Below are positions 24,852-33,706 of a stretch of DNA of 64,000 nt, piece by piece. Source of the stretch: DATLSM01 sp035534175 (lineage in GTDB: Bacteria; Actinomycetota; Thermoleophilia; Solirubrobacterales; 70-9); NCBI GenBank assembly GCA_035534175.1, contig DATLSM010000007.1, forward strand, positions 13,877 through 77,876, in the 5' to 3' direction. Both the position numbers and the translations under genes were made by a program. Below the pieces are notes generated by a model. It ran no database searches, had not been told where the DNA came from, and was given only the letters and a program-made list of their open reading frames with translations. Numbering within the stretch: position 1 is the stretch's first letter; every line of letters starts with the position of its first letter.

Positions 24852-26059
24852 CCCTCGGCTCCCCTGCCGCCCGTGAGCTCGATCACCTCGGCGAGATCCT
24901 TGTCACCACGCCCGCTCAGACAGAGGACGTCGTAGCCCTCCCCACCGCCGTTTTCCAGCAGCCAGGCGATCGCGTGGGCGGACTCCAGCGCCGGGATGAT
25001 CCCCTCCAGGCGGGAGAGCTCGGCGAAGGCGGCGAGGGCCTGCTCGTCGGTGACCGCGAAGTAAGCGGCCCGGCCGGTGTCGCGCAGTTGGGCGTGCTCG
25101 GGACCCACACCCGGGTAGTCAAGTCCAGCCGAGACCGAATGGGCCTCGAGGATCTGCCCCTCCTCGTCGGCCAGCACCGAGGAGAGCGAGCCGTGCAGGA
25201 CGCCGGCGCTGCCGGCCAGCAGCGAGGCGCCGTGGCGGCCGCTATCAATCCCCTCCCCGCCCGCCTCAACACCGATCAGCCGGACCCCCTCGTCGGCGAG
25301 GAACGGGGTGAAGATCCCGATCGAGTTGGAGCCACCGCCGACGCAGGCCACGACGCGCGCCGGCAGAGTCCCCTCGGCGGCAAGAGCCTGCTCGCGCGCC
25401 TCCTCACCGATCACCCGCTGCAGGTCGCGGACCAGCGCCGGGAAGGGCGCGGGCCCGACCGCCGAGCCGATCACGTAGTGGGTCGTTCCGACATTGGCGA
25501 CCCAGTCGCGGATCGCGGCGCTGACCGCCTCCTTCAGGGTGCGGGCGCCGGCCTGGACCGGTGCGACCCTCGCTCCTAGCAGCCGCATCCGGTCGACGTT
25601 GGGCGCCTGGCGGCGGATGTCCTCGCTCCCCATGTATACGACGCACTCCAGTCCGAGCAGGGCACAGGCGGTCGCCGTCGCCACGCCGTGCTGCCCGGCG
25701 CCGGTCTCGGCGATCACCCTTGGCTTGCCCATCCGCTGGGCGAGCAGCGCCTGGCCCAGCGCGTTGTTGATCTTGTGGGCCCCGGTGTGGGCTAGGTCCT
25801 CCCGCTTGAGGTAGACGGTGCGCCCGGCCCGCCTGGAGAGACTCTCGGCCCGGTACAGCGGCGTCGGACGACCGACGAAATCGCGCTGCAGTAGGGCGAG
25901 CCGGCGACAGAACCCCTGGTCCTCGCGCGCCTGGATCCAGGCTTCGGTCAGCTCCTCGAGGGCGGGGATCAGCGTCTCGGGCACATAGGCGCCCCCGTAG
26001 GGGCCATAGCGTCGCGGCAGATCCGCCCGCCTGCTCTGCTCTTGCTCCCCGGCGCTCAT
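24848..26059 (-). CDS. trpB: tryptophan synthase beta subunit
   Basis: TrpB makes L-tryptophan from indole and serine with PLP. The PLP lysine is in HTGAHKINNALGQ; other motifs are ETGAGQHGVATATACALLGLECVVYMG, the phosphate loop CVGGGSNSIGIF, VGPEHAQL, and GRGDKDL near the end. At 403 residues it is the standard TrpB1 type. Start ATG 26059. It overlaps trpA by ATGA and follows trpF by 54 bases. Confidence 0.97.
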   Translation of the reverse strand: MSAGEQEQSRRADLPRRYGPYGGAYVPETLIPALEELTEAWIQAREDQGFCRRLALLQRDFVGRPTPLYRAESLSRRAGRTVYLKREDLAHTGAHKINNALGQALLAQRMGKPRVIAETGAGQHGVATATACALLGLECVVYMGSEDIRRQAPNVDRMRLLGARVAPVQAGARTLKEAVSAAIRDWVANVGTTHYVIGSAVGPAPFPALVRDLQRVIGEEAREQALAAEGTLPARVVACVGGGSNSIGIFTPFLADEGVRLIGVEAGGEGIDSGRHGASLLAGSAGVLHGSLSSVLADEEGQILEAHSVSAGLDYPGVGPEHAQLRDTGRAAYFAVTDEQALAAFAELSRLEGIIPALESAHAIAWLLENGGGEGYDVLCLSGRGDKDLAEVIELTGGRGAEG

Positions 26060-26113
26060 GATCGCTGGCTACCTCGCTCTCTCCCTACCGCGCCAGGCGC
26101 GGGCGGTGAGCCT

Positions 26114-26743
26114 TCAGGCCTTGGCAACCTCATGCGTAGCCTCGAAGAAGGCGGCCATCTGCGCATGGTCCTTGCGGCCGGGGGCGGCCTCCACCCCGCT
26201 CGCCACGTCGACCGCGTGGGGGTGGGCGATCGCGATCGCCTCGCCGACGTTGTCGGGGCGCAGGCCGCCGGCCAGGATCGCCGGCACCTGGGAGTGGCGA
26301 TCGGCCAACAGGCTCCAATCGAAGCTCTCGCCGGTTCCGCCCCAGAAGCCCGCGCTGCGGCGATCGAAGAGGTGGAAGTCGGTGCGGTAGGCCTCGGCGG
26401 CGTGGACGTCGGCGGCACTTGAGACGTGGACCGCCTTCACCACCTTGGCCCCGGTCCGCCTGGCCACCTCGGCGCAGAAGGCGGTGCCCTCCTCTCCGTT
26501 GAGCTGGACCATGGTCAGGCCCGCGTTCTCCACCGCGCGGCGAACATCGTCCAGCTCGGGATTGACGAAGACGCCGACCACCTCGCACTTGCGCCTGAAA
26601 GCGGCGGCGATCTCGGCCGCGCGAGCGGGCTCGCAACGCCGCGGGCTGTGCGCGTAGTGGATCAGCCCGAGCGCCCATGCCCCGAGGCGCACCGCCTCGG
26701 CGGCGTCATCAAGATTGGTGATTCCGCAGATCTTTACCCGCAC
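26114..26743 (-). CDS. trpF: phosphoribosylanthranilate isomerase
   Basis: TrpF performs the Amadori isomerisation of PRA to CdRP. The 209-residue TIM barrel begins KICGITNLDDA (catalytic Cys in ICG), with VGVFVNPELDDV, VQLNGEE, the late Asp in FHLFDRRSAGFWGGTG, LAGGLRPDNV and VDVASGVEAAPGRKD. GTG 26743 starts 19 bases after the htrA stop. A TACCCT hexamer lies 7 bases before the GTG, but the same place carries GGAGAGG, so leaderless versus read-through translation cannot be decided. Confidence 0.96.
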   Translation of the reverse strand: MRVKICGITNLDDAAEAVRLGAWALGLIHYAHSPRRCEPARAAEIAAAFRRKCEVVGVFVNPELDDVRRAVENAGLTMVQLNGEEGTAFCAEVARRTGAKVVKAVHVSSAADVHAAEAYRTDFHLFDRRSAGFWGGTGESFDWSLLADRHSQVPAILAGGLRPDNVGEAIAIAHPHAVDVASGVEAAPGRKDHAQMAAFFEATHEVAKA

Positions 26744-26762
26744 CCTCTCCAGGGTACGGGAG

Positions 26763-28007
26763 CTACCTGCCGAGCGGCCCGGCCGGCACCGACTGGGAGT
26801 CGTGGACCGACGCGGGGCGGTCGCCGAGGGTCACCTTCACCGTCTTGGTCGAGCCACCGCGCAGCACCGTGACTTCGATCGATTCGCCCGGCCTGGCGGC
26901 GTTGATGAAGTTCACCACTTCGTCCATCGAGGAGATCTTCTTGCCGCTGATCTTGGTGATGATGTCGCCGCCGAGGGTGAAGTTGGCGCCGTCGATCGTC
27001 GCCGCGGTGGTGCCCCCCTTGATGCCGGCCTTGTCGGCGGGGCCGTTCTTCACCACTTCCTGGATCAGCACACCTTCTTTCACCGGCAGGTTCACCGCGC
27101 GGGCGAGGTTGGGGGTGATGCTGGTCCCGGTGATGCCGAGGAAAGCGTGCTGGACCTTGCCGCTGGTCTCCAGCTGGCTGATCTCGCTGCGCGCGGTATT
27201 GATCGGGATCGCGAAGCCGATCCCGACGTTGCCGACGCTGCCGTTGCCGCCGGTCTCGATCTGCGAGTTGATCCCGATCACGTTGCCCGCGCCTTCGATC
27301 AGCGGGCCGCCGGAGTTGCCGGGGTTGATCGCCGCGTCCGTTTGGATCACGTTGGAGATCGAGAAGCCGTCGGGCGCTTGGATCTGGCGCTGAAGGGCGG
27401 AGACGATGCCGCTGGTGACGGTGCGGTCGAGTCCGAAGGGGTTGCCGATCGCGACCACCGGGTCGCCGACTTCGATCTTCGAGGAGTCGCCCAGGGGCAG
27501 CGGGTGAAGCTGGCTGGAGGGAGCGCTTACCTTGAGCAGGGCCAGGTCGGTCGCCGGGTCGGTGCCGACCACGGTGGCGCTATAGGTTTCGTTGGAGGCG
27601 CCAAGTTTGACCTGGATGTGGTTGGAGCCGGCGATCACGTGGTTGTTGGTCAGGATGTGGCCGGCGTTGTCGAGCACGATCCCCGAGCCGGTCGCGGTGC
27701 TGGGGCCTTCGCTTGCTTCTTCGCCAAAGGAGCCGAAGGGCGAGGGCGAGCGTTTGGCCGGGATTTCGGCCTGGATGAAGGCCACACCCTGGCCGTCGTG
27801 GCGGTAGATCTGGTTGACGACATTGGTGCTGGAGCTCTTGCTCGAGGCGGTGGCCGCCAGCGGCGCGGCGACCGTCGGGGTCGTGGCGCTCTGGGCGTCG
27901 ACCCAGCCAGCTGCGATCGCGATCCAGCCGAAGATTCCGACCACCGCGCCCCCGATCAGGGCCGAGCCGAAGGAGGTGCGGAAGAAACGCTTCGCTCTGT
28001 GGGTCAT
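26763..28007 (-). CDS. HtrA/DegP-type membrane-anchored serine protease with PDZ domain
   Basis: This is an envelope quality-control protease. The 414-residue protein has an N-terminal anchor (about 14-36), a Ser/Thr-rich linker, and a trypsin-like domain with His123 (NNHVI), Asp154 (TDLALLK) and Ser232 (GNSGGPL), so the triad is complete. A PDZ domain spans about 300-395 (GVLIQEVVKNGPADKAGIKGG...DIITKISGKKI). Its place between trpC and trpF is odd: it has nothing to do with tryptophan and has its own regulatory region of 71 bases with three 11-bp repeats. Confidence 0.93.
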   Translation of the reverse strand: MTHRAKRFFRTSFGSALIGGAVVGIFGWIAIAAGWVDAQSATTPTVAAPLAATASSKSSSTNVVNQIYRHDGQGVAFIQAEIPAKRSPSPFGSFGEEASEGPSTATGSGIVLDNAGHILTNNHVIAGSNHIQVKLGASNETYSATVVGTDPATDLALLKVSAPSSQLHPLPLGDSSKIEVGDPVVAIGNPFGLDRTVTSGIVSALQRQIQAPDGFSISNVIQTDAAINPGNSGGPLIEGAGNVIGINSQIETGGNGSVGNVGIGFAIPINTARSEISQLETSGKVQHAFLGITGTSITPNLARAVNLPVKEGVLIQEVVKNGPADKAGIKGGTTAATIDGANFTLGGDIITKISGKKISSMDEVVNFINAARPGESIEVTVLRGGSTKTVKVTLGDRPASVHDSQSVPAGPLGR

Positions 28008-28039
28008 CAGTCGAGGATCGGGGCCCGCGCTGAGCAGGC

Positions 28040-28072
28040 CCTTAAACGATCCTAAAAGACTCCTTAAATTCG
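28040..28072 (-). promoter_or_regulatory. three 11-bp direct repeats upstream of htrA
   Basis: On the plus strand three units in phase, CCTTAAACGAT, CCTAAAAGACT and CCTTAAATTCG (28040, 28051, 28062), share the core CCTTAAA/CCTAAAA, i.e. TTTAAGG on the htrA strand. An 11-base period is one helical turn and is the usual spacing of OmpR/PhoB-family response-regulator half-sites. The array is 33-65 bases before the htrA ATG. Confidence 0.6.
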
Positions 28073-28078
28073 GGCCGC

Positions 28079-28885
28079 TCAGGGGAGACGGCGCTGACCG
28101 ACGGGCCGATCGGCGCCGGTCAGCTCTGCGGCCTTCGCCTCGGGGTCCGCCGCCCCCATCAGCGCCCCTCCGATCAGGACCGCGTCGACCCCCACCCGCG
28201 CCAGCCTCGCCAGCTCCCCCGGCGTGGAGATGCCGCTCTCGGCGACGACCGTCCGGCCAGGCGGCACGGCGGGCATCAGCTCGCAGGTCGTGGCGAGGTC
28301 GGTCGTTCCCGCCTCAAGATCGCGGTTGTTGATCCCGATCAGCTCGGCGCCCAGCTCCAGCGCCCGCTCCAGCTCCGTCGCGTCGTGGACCTCGACCAGG
28401 CAGTCCAACCCGATCGCATTCGCCTCATCGCGCAGCGAGCGCAGGGCGTCGTCATCGAGAGCGCGCACGATGAGCAGCACCGCATCCGCGCCGCCGTCCG
28501 CCGCCTCGTAGAGCTGGTAGGGGTCGAGGATGAAGTCCTTGCGCAGGATCGGCAGTAAAGACGCCGCTCGCGCGGCCCGGAGATCGGCGAGCGAGCCTCC
28601 GAAGTGAGCCTCGTCGGTGAGGATCGAAAGCGCCGCGGCGCCGCCCCTCTCATAGGCCCCGACCCGATCGGCGACGAGGGCCGACGGCGCGATCTCCCCG
28701 GCGCTGGGCGAGCGGCGCTTGAACTCGGCGATCAGCGAGAGGCCCGGGTGCGCCAGCGCCTGCCCGAAGGGGCGGCCCTCGCTCCGCCCCGAGAGCCGCG
28801 ATTCGAGCTCGGCCTGGGAGACCTCGCGGCGGCGCACCTCCACCGCCTCGCGCGCGGCGGAGATCAGCTGCTCGAAGGCTGCCAC
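28079..28885 (-). CDS. trpC: indole-3-glycerol phosphate synthase
   Basis: TrpC closes the indole ring from CdRP. The 268-residue TIM barrel has LIAEFKRRSPSAGEI (catalytic Lys), GGAAALSILTDEAHFGGSL, ILRKDFILDPYQLYEA, LVEVHDATELERAL, GINNRDL and VAESGISTP. GTG 28885 follows trpD by 9 bases. A TAGGCT hexamer (28892-28897) embedded in the trpD stop codon is 6 bases before the GTG and could be an internal leaderless promoter, but operon read-through is just as likely. Confidence 0.97.
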   Translation of the reverse strand: MAAFEQLISAAREAVEVRRREVSQAELESRLSGRSEGRPFGQALAHPGLSLIAEFKRRSPSAGEIAPSALVADRVGAYERGGAAALSILTDEAHFGGSLADLRAARAASLLPILRKDFILDPYQLYEAADGGADAVLLIVRALDDDALRSLRDEANAIGLDCLVEVHDATELERALELGAELIGINNRDLEAGTTDLATTCELMPAVPPGRTVVAESGISTPGELARLARVGVDAVLIGGALMGAADPEAKAAELTGADRPVGQRRLP

Positions 28886-28894
28886 CGCCCGAGC

Positions 28895-29923
28895 CTAGCC
28901 AGCGAGCTCAGCGCTTGTCAGGACAAGGCGCTCGAGCACCCCGCGCGCCGTTCCGGAGTCCAGCGCCAGGGCGGCCTTGGCCACCCCCTCGCCCAGGTCG
29001 GGCGCCAGCCCACCGACGTAGATCGCGGCGCCGGCATTGATCAGGACCAAATCGCGGTGCGGGCCGCCCTCGCCCGCCAGCACGGCGCGAGTGAGGGCGG
29101 CGTTGTCCTCCGGCGTGCCGCCGGCGACCTCCTCCAGCTCGGCTTCGGCAAGCCCGAGCTCGCCCGGTGAGACGAACCACTCCGAGGTCCCCCCCTGGTC
29201 GACCTCGATCACCCGTGTGCGGCCAGAGATCGAGAGCTCATCGACGCCGTCCTCGGCCGCGACGACCATCGCCCGCACGCTGCCGAGCCCGACCAGCGCC
29301 TCGGCGATCGTCTCCTGGTAATGGCGCTCGGAGACGCCGAGCAGCTGGCGCTCGGCGCCGGCCGGGTTGGTCAGCGGGCCGAGGAAGTTGAAGATCGTCC
29401 GTACCCCGAGAGCCTTTCGCACCGGGACCACGTGGGCCATCGCCGCGTGGTGGCGGGGGGCGAACATGAAGCCGAAACCGACCTCATCGATGCAGCGGGC
29501 GACCGCCTCCGGTCCGAGGTCGATGTTCACCCCCAGCGCCTCCAGCAGGTCGGCAGAGCCGCTCTGGCTGGTGCTGGAGCGGTTGCCGTGCTTGGCCACG
29601 GCGCAGCCCGCCCCGGCGGCGACCAGCGCCGCCGTGGTGGAGACGTTGAAGGTCGAGGGGCCGCCGCCGGTTCCGGCGGTGTCAACCAGGTCGGTCCGCC
29701 CGGCGCTGACATGGTCGGCGAGCGCCCGCATTGCCCTCGCCAAGCCGACCAGCTCGGGCACCGTCTCCCCCTTGGCCCGCAGGGCGATCAGGAAGGCCCC
29801 CGTCTGCACCGGGTCGCTCCGCCCGGCCATGATCTCGCTCAGCACCGCTGAGGCGTGGTCGGCGGTGAGGTGGTCGCCGCGGCAGACGGCGTCGATCGCC
29901 CGGCTGAGCACGTCGTTGGGCAT
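28895..29923 (-). CDS. trpD: anthranilate phosphoribosyltransferase
   Basis: TrpD joins anthranilate to PRPP. The 342-residue protein has the PRPP motif DTAGTGGGPSTFNVSTTAALV, KHGNRSSTSQSGSADLLEALG, and FMFAPRHHAAMAHVVPVRKALGVRTIFNFLGPLTNPA, all diagnostic. ATG 29923 overlaps the trpG stop by one base (TGATG), which settles the start; a TTG one codon earlier is less likely. Confidence 0.97.
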   Translation of the reverse strand: MPNDVLSRAIDAVCRGDHLTADHASAVLSEIMAGRSDPVQTGAFLIALRAKGETVPELVGLARAMRALADHVSAGRTDLVDTAGTGGGPSTFNVSTTAALVAAGAGCAVAKHGNRSSTSQSGSADLLEALGVNIDLGPEAVARCIDEVGFGFMFAPRHHAAMAHVVPVRKALGVRTIFNFLGPLTNPAGAERQLLGVSERHYQETIAEALVGLGSVRAMVVAAEDGVDELSISGRTRVIEVDQGGTSEWFVSPGELGLAEAELEEVAGGTPEDNAALTRAVLAGEGGPHRDLVLINAGAAIYVGGLAPDLGEGVAKAALALDSGTARGVLERLVLTSAELAG

Positions 29924-30531
29924 CAACCCTGGCCCTCGTGCTCGTTCGGGCCGGGCGGGGACCCGGAAGTCCGCGGGGCGAGGAAGTTGGCGAGCAGCTG
30001 CTTTCCCTGGGGGGTGAGGATCGACTCGGGGTGGAACTGGACGCCCTCGGCGGGCAGCTCGCGGTGGCGCACCCCCATCACCACCTCGCCGAGCGTCGCG
30101 CTCAGCTCCAGCTCCGCCGGCAGGTCGGGGTCGGCGATGAGCGAGTGGTAGCGACCGGCGATCAGCGGGCTCGGGAGGCCGGCGTAAATCGCCTTGCCAT
30201 CGTGGGAGACCTCGGCCTCCTTGCCGTGAATCGGCTCGCCCTGGACGACGCGCCCGCCGAAGGCCACGACCATCGCCTGGTGCCCGAGACAGACCCCGAG
30301 CACCGGCGTGCCGGCCTGGGCGAAGGATCGGATCGCCTCGATCGAGATCCCCGCCTCGGCCGGGGTGCAGGGTCCGGGCGAAACTACGACGCGGTCGGGC
30401 CGGCGTTCCAGCAGGTCGGAGACCGCAGCCATGTCGTTGCGGACCACCTCGATCTCGCCCCCCAACTCGCCCATGTACTGGACGAGGTTGTAGGTGAAGG
30501 AGTCATAGTTGTCGATCACCAGGACGCGCAT
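29923..30531 (-). CDS. trpG: anthranilate synthase glutamine amidotransferase component
   Basis: TrpG (also usable by PabB in many bacteria) supplies ammonia from glutamine. The 202-residue class-I amidotransferase starts MRVLVIDNYDSFTYNLVQYM and has the oxyanion motif SPGPCTPAEAG, the nucleophile Cys in GVCLGHQAM and the His-Glu pair in VQFHPESI. ATG 30531 gives the canonical beginning; GTG 30546 is an alternative adding five residues. The C-terminal about 15 residues are Pro/Gly-rich. It is 102 bases downstream of trpE. Confidence 0.95.
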   Translation of the reverse strand: MRVLVIDNYDSFTYNLVQYMGELGGEIEVVRNDMAAVSDLLERRPDRVVVSPGPCTPAEAGISIEAIRSFAQAGTPVLGVCLGHQAMVVAFGGRVVQGEPIHGKEAEVSHDGKAIYAGLPSPLIAGRYHSLIADPDLPAELELSATLGEVVMGVRHRELPAEGVQFHPESILTPQGKQLLANFLAPRTSGSPPGPNEHEGQG

Positions 30532-30633
30532 CGGATCACCGACCACCCGCCCGCAGCGGTTGCCCGAGGCCTCTGCAATCCACGCCTGACCGGCCGGCCG
30601 CGCCCCCCGGCGGAGCGCAGCGGCGAGACTCGC

Positions 30634-32142
30634 TCATGGCCAATCCGATTGTTCGCAGGCCAGCTCCACCGCCCGGAAGACCGCCCTGGCCTTGTTCACG
30701 GACTCGTTGTACTCATAGGCCGGCTTGGCCTCGGCGACGGTCCCCCCTCCCGCCTGCACGTGAATCTGACCGTCCTTGACGACGACGGTGCGAATGTGGA
30801 TCGCCGTGTCCAGGTCGCCGTTCCAGGACAGATAGCCGATCGCGCCGCCGTAGGAGCAGCGCTTGACCGGCTCCAGCTCGTCGATGATCTGCATCGCGCG
30901 CACCTTGGGCGCGCCGGAGAGCGTGCCGGCTGGGAGCGCCGAGCGAAGCACGTCCATCGCGCTCACCCCACCGCGCAGCCTGCCCGAGACCTGGCTGACG
31001 ATATGGAGGACGTGGGAGTAGGTCTCGACCACCATCAGCTCATCGACGCCGACGCTGCCGTACTCGCAGACCCGGCCCAGGTCGTTGCGTCCGAGGTCGA
31101 CCAGCATCACGTGCTCGGCCCGCTCCTTGGGATCGTTGATGAGCCGCTCGGCCAGGCGGCGATCCTCCTCCTCGTCGGTCCCCCGCGGGTAGGTGCCGGC
31201 GATCGGGCGGGTCTCGACCCGGTCGCCGTGGACCTTGACCAGCGGCTCGGGCGAGGCGCCCGCGATCTGGAAGTCGCCGAACTCGAGGAAGTACATGTAG
31301 GGGGAGGGGTTGACGGCGCGCAGCCCCCGATAGATGGAGAACGCCTCGACCGGGGCCGGGGCGGAGAAGCGCTGGGAGGGGACCACCTGTAGGGCGTCGC
31401 CGGCGTGGACGTACTCCACGATCCGCTCCACCGCCGCTTCGAATTTCTCCCGCTCCATATTCGAGGTGAACCGCGGCGAGGGGGTGACGGCGGGACGCTC
31501 CGGGACGGGCACGGCGCCGCGCAAAAGGCGCCGGGCGTCGGCGATCTGCTCGCCGGCGCGCGCGTAGGCGGATTCGATGCCCCCCTCGGAGTCGGCGAAG
31601 GCGCAGGCGAGGATCGTCAGCTGGTGCTTGAGATGATCGAAGATCAGCATCGAATCGGTCACCATCAGCGCCATGTCCGGCAGCCCGAGCGGGTCGGGGT
31701 TGGGCTCACCCAGCGGCTCGACGGTGCGCACCAGGTCATAGGCGAAGAAGCCGACGGCGCCGCCGGCGAAGGGCGGCAGGCCCTCGACCGGGGCGGGGCG
31801 AAAGGCGGCCATGTAGTCGGCGACCGCCGCATAGGGGTCGGGCGCGGGGCGGCCCTCCTCGCCGGTCTCCGAGAGGACCCCGTCGCTCCAGCGCAGCACC
31901 GAACGCAGGCGGAAGCCGACGAAGGAGTAGCGGCCGACCTGTCCCTGCTCGGCCGACTCCAGGAGGAAGCAGGGCGCTCCCTCGGGCTCCCCGGCGCGCA
32001 GCTTGAGGAAGGCCGACACCGGCGTCTCGCAGTCATCGACGAAGGTGGCGCGAACCGGGATCACGTTGCCCTGCTCGGCCAGCTCGCGAGCCTCCGCCAG
32101 GCTCGGCTCGAGTCTCAGCTCGGAATCAGCTGCGACGGCCAT
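30634..32142 (-). CDS. trpE: anthranilate synthase component I
   Basis: TrpE converts chorismate to anthranilate, the first committed step. The 502-residue protein has the chorismate-binding domain: IAGASPEPLVKV, TRPIAGTYPRGTDEEED, ERAEHVMLVDLGRNDLGRVCEYG, LPAGTLSGAPKVRAMQIIDELEP, and YLSWNGDLDTAIHIRTVVVKDG. The N-terminal feedback region carries CFLLESAEQGQVGRYSFVG (LLES motif for Trp binding), so allosteric inhibition is expected. ATG 32142 lies inside the end of hisIE (17-base overlap). Confidence 0.97.
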   Translation of the reverse strand: MAVAADSELRLEPSLAEARELAEQGNVIPVRATFVDDCETPVSAFLKLRAGEPEGAPCFLLESAEQGQVGRYSFVGFRLRSVLRWSDGVLSETGEEGRPAPDPYAAVADYMAAFRPAPVEGLPPFAGGAVGFFAYDLVRTVEPLGEPNPDPLGLPDMALMVTDSMLIFDHLKHQLTILACAFADSEGGIESAYARAGEQIADARRLLRGAVPVPERPAVTPSPRFTSNMEREKFEAAVERIVEYVHAGDALQVVPSQRFSAPAPVEAFSIYRGLRAVNPSPYMYFLEFGDFQIAGASPEPLVKVHGDRVETRPIAGTYPRGTDEEEDRRLAERLINDPKERAEHVMLVDLGRNDLGRVCEYGSVGVDELMVVETYSHVLHIVSQVSGRLRGGVSAMDVLRSALPAGTLSGAPKVRAMQIIDELEPVKRCSYGGAIGYLSWNGDLDTAIHIRTVVVKDGQIHVQAGGGTVAEAKPAYEYNESVNKARAVFRAVELACEQSDWP

Positions 32143-32737
32143 TGAGCACGTCCATCACGGCGGACTGCGGAACCTGGCGCGAGGCCAGCAGCACGCCGAG
32201 GTGGTAGAGCAGGTCGGCGGCCTCTTCGGCGACCCGCTCCTCAGACTCCTCACGCGCCGCGCGAGCCACCTCCTCCGCCTCCTCCTGGACCTTCTCGCCG
32301 ATCAGCCGGGGGTCACCGAGAAGCTTCACCGTGTAGCTGCCCTCGGGACGCTCGGCGGCGCGCCGGCGCAGGGTGCGCTCCAGGGTCGGCAGCGCCTCGT
32401 GGGCGAGCGGCAGCCGCTGGCCCTCCCTCAGCTCACGGTAAAAGCAGCTGCGCTCCCCCGTGTGGCAGGCGGGCCCGGCGGGCTCGACCAAGGCGAGAAG
32501 CGCGTCGCCGTCGCAGTCGTAGCGCAGCTGGCGCAGCTTCAACCCGTTGCCCGACTCCTCACCCTTGCGCCAGATCCGCTGGCGCGAGCGGCTGTAGAAG
32601 TGCAGTTCACCGGTCTCGATCGTCAGCCGCAAGGCCTCCTCGTTGGCGTAGGCAAGCGTCAGAACCTCACCCGTCTCGGCGTCCTGGGCGACGCAGGGCA
32701 CAAGGCCCCGCTGGTCGAATTTCAGCTGCTCGAACAC
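32126..32737 (-). CDS. hisIE: bifunctional phosphoribosyl-AMP cyclohydrolase / phosphoribosyl-ATP pyrophosphatase
   Basis: This carries out steps 2 and 3 of histidine synthesis. The HisI part (about 1-105) has TLAYANEEALRLTIETGELHFYSRSRQRIWRKGEESGN and metal residues in RYDCDGDALLALVEPAGPACHTGERSCF. The HisE part (about 115-203) has the pyrophosphohydrolase helices GEKVQEEAEEVARAA and EEAADLLYHLGVLL. The fused form is unusual for mainstream actinobacteria, which tend to have separate hisI and hisE. It heads the trp block, linking two PRPP-dependent pathways. Start GTG 32737. Confidence 0.95.
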   Translation of the reverse strand: MFEQLKFDQRGLVPCVAQDAETGEVLTLAYANEEALRLTIETGELHFYSRSRQRIWRKGEESGNGLKLRQLRYDCDGDALLALVEPAGPACHTGERSCFYRELREGQRLPLAHEALPTLERTLRRRAAERPEGSYTVKLLGDPRLIGEKVQEEAEEVARAAREESEERVAEEAADLLYHLGVLLASRQVPQSAVMDVLNGRRS

Positions 32738-32743
32738 CGATCC

Positions 32744-32749
32744 ATCGTA
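32744..32749 (-). promoter_or_regulatory. possible leaderless -10 (TACGAT) of the hisIE-trp unit
   Basis: TACGAT lies exactly 6 bases before GTG 32737, in the 51-base gap after era. There is no Shine-Dalgarno in between. If real, it is the start of the hisIE-trp transcript. No leader peptide with Trp codons and no T-box is visible. Confidence 0.4.
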
Positions 32750-32788
32750 TTCACCCCAGGCCGCCCCCGGCGGGGGAGGCGATGCTGA

Positions 32789-33706
32789 CTAGATACCAAG
32801 TCGGTCCAGCAGGTCCGCGTCGCGGCGCCAACGATGGCGAACGCGGACCTGGAGGTCGAGGTGGACCTTGGCCGCCAGCTCGGCTTCCAGCGAGCGGCGG
32901 GCACCGGCGCCGATCTCGCCGATCTTGGCGCCGCCTCGGCCGATCAGAATGCCCTTCTGGGACTCGGTCTCCGCCCAGACCTCGGCCCGGACGACGACCA
33001 GCCCGTCCTCGCGCGAGGCGATCTCTTTGACCGAGACCTCGACCGAGTGCGGGATCTCCTCGCGGGTGCGGTTCAGGACCTGCTCGCGGATCAGCTCGGC
33101 GAGCAATATCTCGCGCGACTGATCGCTGTGGTCGGCCGGCGGGTACAGGTAGGGGCCCTCCGGCAACAGCCCCCCCAGCCGCTCGATCAGGGCCTCCAGC
33201 CCATCCCCGTCGCGAGCGCTGATCGGGAACACCTCGTCCACGCCGTCCAGCTCGGCCGCCGCGACGAGCACCGGCACCAGCTCGTTTGGCCCGACCCGGT
33301 CGCACTTGTTCACCGCGCAGAGCACCGGCAGGCGCGAGCCGGCTTTGAGCAGGGCCCTGGCGATGAAGCGGTCGCCGGGCCCGACCCCCTCCTCGCCGTT
33401 TACCACCAGGAGGGCCAGGTCTGAGTCGGCCAGCTCGCGCTCCACCCGGTGCTGCATTCGCTCGGTCAGCACGTCCCGGGGGCGCTGCACGCCCGGCAGG
33501 TCGACGAGCACCAGCTGGCGACCGATGTCGGTGTCGGTGGCGACGCCGCGAATCGCCCGCCTCGTGGTCTGCGGCCGGACCGAGACGATCGCCACCCGCG
33601 AGCCGACGATCGCGTTGACCAATGTCGACTTGCCGACATTGGGCCGTCCCGCCAGACCAATGAAGCCGGCGCGCTGCTTCCTCGGCTCCGGCGCCGGCAC
33701 GCTCAT
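32789..33706 (-). CDS. era: GTPase Era
   Basis: Era is the 30S-assembly GTPase that binds the 3' end of 16S rRNA. The 305-residue protein has G1 GLAGRPNVGKSTLVN, G3 DLPG, G4 NKCD and G5 ISA, then a C-terminal KH domain with IGRGGAKIGEIGAGARRSLE. Era normally ends near 300, so it is complete. The start ATG 33706 overlaps the ybeY stop (4 bases), forming the yqeY-phoH-ybeY-era chain that is widely conserved. Confidence 0.97.
   Translation of the reverse strand: MSVPAPEPRKQRAGFIGLAGRPNVGKSTLVNAIVGSRVAIVSVRPQTTRRAIRGVATDTDIGRQLVLVDLPGVQRPRDVLTERMQHRVERELADSDLALLVVNGEEGVGPGDRFIARALLKAGSRLPVLCAVNKCDRVGPNELVPVLVAAAELDGVDEVFPISARDGDGLEALIERLGGLLPEGPYLYPPADHSDQSREILLAELIREQVLNRTREEIPHSVEVSVKEIASREDGLVVVRAEVWAETESQKGILIGRGGAKIGEIGAGARRSLEAELAAKVHLDLQVRVRHRWRRDADLLDRLGI

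Noticed and set aside
30532..30633. trp attenuator or T-box in the trpE-trpG gap, or ahead of hisIE
   Set aside because: I looked for a leader peptide with Trp codons, a T-box core or a strong terminator/antiterminator pair and saw none in the short gaps.
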